From the NCBI GenBank assembly GCA_030673995.1, contig DAOUYU010000094.1, forward strand, positions 1 to 6,774: a stretch of DNA of 6,774 nucleotides, written 5' to 3'. The notes beneath the pieces are model-generated. The model searched no databases. It had not been told where the DNA came from and saw only the letters and a program-made list of their open reading frames with translations. Shown here one piece after another: positions 4,373 through 6,774 of the stretch; the first letter of the stretch is position 1, and each line of letters begins with the position of its first letter. The DNA is from Candidatus Aminicenantota bacterium. Its GTDB lineage: Bacteria; Acidobacteriota; Aminicenantia; Aminicenantales; Aminicenantaceae. Made by a program: the position numbers and the translations under genes.

Positions 4373-4391
4373 ATATTATGTCAACTAGGAG
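4373..4391 (+). repeat. ATATTATGTCAACTAGGAG repeat, copy 4
   Basis: A full-length copy differing from copy 2 at one base. Its ATG (4378) opens a six-residue frame (MSTRRK) ending in the TGA at 4396-4398, directly abutting the ATG at 4399. Its AGGAG is the ribosome binding site of the next gene, so the repeat acts as, or spreads with, a translation-initiation leader. Confidence 0.65.
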
Positions 4392-4398
4392 AAAATGA

Positions 4399-4560
4399 AT
4401 GTGGATGAATCAATTAACAATTATGAATTGCACTGTAGGAACGTACTCTCTAATGGTTAGCGATGGGCGAGAATATAATAATTTATCCGAGGTTGAATTG
4501 ATAGGGAAAATAGAAAAGTTATTAAGCGAAGAATTCTCTACGTTTTCTTGGGAGGAGTGA
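4399..4560 (+). CDS. Small hypothetical phage protein (53 aa)
   Basis: ATG at 4399 lies 7 bases after AGGAG (4387-4391, part of repeat copy 4) and immediately follows the TGA of a six-residue upstream frame. An in-frame ATG at 4405 is an alternative start. An ATG at 4395 in another frame gives only 21 codons. The product (MWMNQLTIMNCTVGTYSLMV then a Glu-rich helix ELIGKIEKLLSEEF) is small, acidic at the C-terminus and not recognised. The stop abuts the next ATG at 4561, and GGAGGAG at its end is the next gene's ribosome binding site, so the two are probably coupled. Confidence 0.5.
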   Translation: MWMNQLTIMNCTVGTYSLMVSDGREYNNLSEVELIGKIEKLLSEEFSTFSWEE

Positions 4561-4725
4561 ATGAAAACCCACTACATCACATCTTGGCAAACCTGGAAAG
4601 AGCTGTGCGAGCAGAATGACATCGATCCTTACAAGACGCTGGAGTTCGGAATAGACGAGGGCGGAGGAAATAGCACGGACTTTGAATACACTGGGGAACC
4701 GCCAAAAAAGGAAAACAATGAATGA
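4561..4725 (+). CDS. Small hypothetical phage protein (54 aa)
   Basis: ATG directly after the previous TGA, with GGAGGAG immediately upstream. The protein begins MKTHYITSWQTWKELCEQND, followed by DPYKTLEFGIDEGGGNS and an acidic tail. It has the look of a small conserved phage protein (WKELCEQ..IDPY..LEFG), but I know no function. Composition is more GC-balanced than the AT-rich genes before and after it, so it probably belongs to the resident phage backbone. Its last 8 bases overlap the start of the HNH-like gene. Confidence 0.55.
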   Translation: MKTHYITSWQTWKELCEQNDIDPYKTLEFGIDEGGGNSTDFEYTGEPPKKENNE

Positions 4726-5233
4726 TTTAAAGGGAAAAAGATTCAGTAGATTGATTGTCTTAAAAGATTCAGGCAAAAGATGTGGAGGCCATGTTGTTTG
4801 GATATGTATCTGTGATTGTGGAAATATTTGTGAAGTTATCGGCAATAATTTGATACGGGGAAGAAATAAATCATGTGGTTGCCTAAAAAAAGAGAACGCT
4901 ATTAAAAAAAATTGGAGACATGGTGACAGAAGAATTCGACTTTATAGAACTTGGGTCAATATGAAATCTCGATGCTTTAGAAAGAACCATCATAAATACA
5001 AATATTATGGCGGGAGAGGAATTACTGTTTGTCCTGCGTGGCGAAGTAATTATTTAATATTTAAAGAATGGGCTTTAGCCAACGGGTATGCCGATCATTT
5101 GACGATAGACAGGATTGATAATGACGGGAATTACGAGCCAAATAATTGTCAGTGGCTAACGAGGTCAGAAAATTCAAAAAAACAATGGGAGGAAAAACAT
5201 GGAAGTAAAGATAAAAACTTTAAGATTGTTTGA
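4718..5233 (+). CDS. HNH-type (AP2/HNH-like) phage endonuclease with N-terminal Cys cluster
   Basis: Start taken at ATG 4718, which has AAGGA at good spacing; the in-frame TTG at 4682 lies inside the preceding gene and has no site. The 171 residues match a widespread phage family. A Cys cluster comes first: CICDCG (30-35) and SCGC (52-55). RLYRTWVNMKSRC (74-86), YYGGRGITVCPAW (96-108) and FKEWALANGY (115-124) follow. Last is the HNH-like core TIDRIDNDGNYEPNNCQW (129-146, with D131, D134, N142-N143). These proteins are usually annotated as HNH or AP2-domain endonucleases and are often mobile. The gene is AT-rich, and its 3' 35 bases overlap the start of the ParB-like gene, consistent with insertion next to it. 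Nuclease activity is inferred from the family. Confidence 0.8.
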   Translation: MNDLKGKRFSRLIVLKDSGKRCGGHVVWICICDCGNICEVIGNNLIRGRNKSCGCLKKENAIKKNWRHGDRRIRLYRTWVNMKSRCFRKNHHKYKYYGGRGITVCPAWRSNYLIFKEWALANGYADHLTIDRIDNDGNYEPNNCQWLTRSENSKKQWEEKHGSKDKNFKIV

Positions 5234-6774
5234 TATTTCCTCAAATCCCCAAAATCCGAGGAGGAATTTTTCAGGAATTAAATTTGACGAACTTGTCGAT
5301 TCGATCCGACAAGTAGGAATTATTGAACCTATTATTGTGAGACCGACGCCTTCCGGAAAGACGCTTTATCAATGTGTCGCCGGCGACCGAAGACTTAGGG
5401 CCGCCTGCCTAATTTCCAAGAATCAAAACGTCCAGTCAAAAATTCCTGCGATTATAAGAGACCTCACAGATGAGGAAGCCTTTGACTTCATGATCATCGA
5501 GAATCTGCAGCGTGAGGACCTGACGCCCTTCGAAGAGGCCCAAAGTTTCAAGCAATATTATGAGAAGAAAGGAAAAGGTTCTATCCTGGAGTTGGCCACC
5601 AGGATTGGGAAGAGCGCTGGTTATATCCGAAGAAAGATTGTGGTCCTCTCTCTGCCGTCGGATATCCTTAAAGCTTGGGAGAAGGAAGAGATCTCATTCA
5701 GTCATCTCGAGCAGCTGCGGAGATTAAAGAGCAAAGAAGCCTTAAAGGAAGCCTTTGAATTTGCCACAGGAGAGAGATTTGGAAGAGGATATACCGGCGA
5801 TGGCGCCTCCAAACGGGAGCTGAAAGAGCATATCGACAATACGGCGCCGCCGCTCGAGGATGCACTTTTTAACATCGAAAAAGAAGGCTGCGCAACTTGT
5901 GGCCAGAATTCGGACGTCCAGCAGAAATTGTGGGATATCGGAGGCATGGAAGGTATTCACTGTCTCGATAAAAAATGTTTTAAACAGAAGCAGAATAATT
6001 TCCTCCAGGCAAACTGGAAGCAATCAAAATATCGAAAGCGCCACGGCACGAATGGATTTAGATTCCGGGAAGATGTCACCTGGAGTGAATTCAACAGCTT
6101 TGAATATGGTCCAAGGCCAATCAAGAAATGTAAAGAATGCGACAAATTTTTAACGCTCATAAATTTAGACGGGAAAACAGAAACAGGCCAGGTTTGTGTA
6201 GGAGAGGAGAGCTGCTTTCGTGCTGTTAGAAGCGTTAAAGCAAAAGAAGAGCAGAGAAAAGAGAGAGAAGAAAAAAAAGAATCGGGAGCTCCTCGAGTTG
6301 ACTGGCATGGTGAGCACTTCCGGGAGGAGTTTTTAAGTAAGCGGCTGCCGGAACGGTACCAGGAATTCGAGCACTCCCATATAAAAATGGCGCGGATGGG
6401 ACTCTTCGCCTTTGTCAAATTAGATAATGTGATCTTGAGTTACATGGCGAAGGAAATCAAATTCAAAGAATCCTACCTGGACAAAAAACTATTTGAGCGT
6501 ATAGGAGAAATGGAGCTCGATGAGATCCAGGAGCTAACACAGAAATGTGCCCTCAAAATAATTATGAGGCATTGGCCGGTAACTTGCGAAGGCCGGCTTG
6601 CTGCAGCTGCACACCTAGGGATTAATTTGATGAAAGAATTTGCCGTCACTAAAGACTACCTGGAGCACAAAACGATCCGGGAAATGCTCGAGTTCGGCGA
6701 GAAGTCCGGGATCTTCAAGAGTAAGAAGGTCCAGGACTACATGGTCAAAACGCTAAAGAAGAAGCCTGGGAAAT
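5199..6774 (+). CDS. ParB/Spo0J-like nuclease-fold protein with Cys clusters (3' truncated by window)
   Basis: Open from ATG 5199 (GGGAGG 6 bases upstream) to the window edge, 525 residues visible. The N-terminal ParB/Srx domain is clear: NPRRNF (19-24), FDELVDSIRQVGIIEPIIVRP (within 29-49), CVAGDRRLRAA (59-69, the GxRR box) and ENLQREDLTPFEEA (101-114, the ENxQR box). Together these form the CTP/NTP-binding pocket of ParB proteins. An HTH follows (about 127-153, ELATRIGKSAGYIRRKI). Two Cys groups come next: C231/C234 with C255/C260, and C311/C314 with C333/C339, each likely to bind zinc. A Lys/Glu coiled stretch (347-362) and a helical C-terminus follow. Phage ParB-like proteins act in plasmid-style segregation, DNA binding or as nucleases; no ParA is in the window. 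A chromosome-segregation role is therefore unproven. Confidence 0.85.
   Translation, partial: MEVKIKTLRLFDISSNPQNPRRNFSGIKFDELVDSIRQVGIIEPIIVRPTPSGKTLYQCVAGDRRLRAACLISKNQNVQSKIPAIIRDLTDEEAFDFMIIENLQREDLTPFEEAQSFKQYYEKKGKGSILELATRIGKSAGYIRRKIVVLSLPSDILKAWEKEEISFSHLEQLRRLKSKEALKEAFEFATGERFGRGYTGDGASKRELKEHIDNTAPPLEDALFNIEKEGCATCGQNSDVQQKLWDIGGMEGIHCLDKKCFKQKQNNFLQANWKQSKYRKRHGTNGFRFREDVTWSEFNSFEYGPRPIKKCKECDKFLTLINLDGKTETGQVCVGEESCFRAVRSVKAKEEQRKEREEKKESGAPRVDWHGEHFREEFLSKRLPERYQEFEHSHIKMARMGLFAFVKLDNVILSYMAKEIKFKESYLDKKLFERIGEMELDEIQELTQKCALKIIMRHWPVTCEGRLAAAAHLGINLMKEFAVTKDYLEHKTIREMLEFGEKSGIFKSKKVQDYMVKTLKKKPGK

Noticed and set aside
3924..4391. TGTCAA in the repeats read on the minus strand as TTGACA -35 boxes
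   Set aside because: No acceptable -10 element was found at 16-18 bases from any of the four copies, and there are no minus-strand genes to serve.
1..6774. CRISPR array, tRNA or rRNA
   Set aside because: No regularly spaced direct repeats with unique spacers, no cloverleaf with a CCA-type end and no rRNA-like sequence were seen. The 3924-4391 repeats are irregularly spaced and enclose genes.

Overview
The window looks like a piece of the early or middle region of a bacteriophage or prophage. All recognisable genes lie on the plus strand, are tightly packed, have clear Shine-Dalgarno sequences (AAGGAGG, AGGAG), and are mostly small proteins of unknown function. Recognisable members are two free-standing HNH-type endonucleases, a coiled-coil protein typical of phage recombination/replication modules, a zinc-ribbon protein, an IS110-like (DEDD/RuvC-fold) protein and a large ParB-like protein cut by the right edge. 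The host cannot be named from the sequence. Base composition is mosaic: the HNH genes and the small genes around 4000-4560 are AT-rich, while the ParB-like gene and several hypothetical genes are more GC-balanced.

Layout. 1-441: end of an unidentified gene whose tail resembles phage recombinase tails. 444-701: small unknown gene. 720-1088: NUMOD3/HNH endonuclease. 1101-1763: coiled-coil phage protein. 1768-2142: zinc-ribbon protein. 2190-2396 and 2399-2590: two small unknown genes, with a 15-bp palindrome before the first. 2591-2783: a non-coding gap holding two large, well-paired stem-loops. 2784-3902: IS110-like protein. 3903-4400: tiny ORFs and a small gene separated by a recurring motif (consensus ATATTATGTCAACTAGGAG, in two cases preceded by GTGTCGCATAA). 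4399-4560 and 4561-4725: two small unknown genes. 4718-5233: second HNH-like protein. 5199 to the end: ParB-like protein with two Cys clusters.

The most striking part is 2600-3290. An IS110-like gene is preceded by a two-stem-loop RNA architecture, as expected for the bridge RNA of IS110-family recombinases (stems with large, asymmetric loops). A second two-stem-loop set with related stems, the same TGCTA element at the 5' side of the loop and entirely different loop sequences lies inside the reading frame, where it encodes a Gly/Ser-rich insertion (about residues 120-166) between the RuvC-like and C-terminal halves. The C-terminal domain also lacks a serine where the IS110 nucleophile is expected. 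This may be a diverged or repurposed, phage-borne IS110-like RNA-guided protein with duplicated guide RNA cassettes, one of them coding. That function is inference; the stems, repeats and ORF are directly visible.
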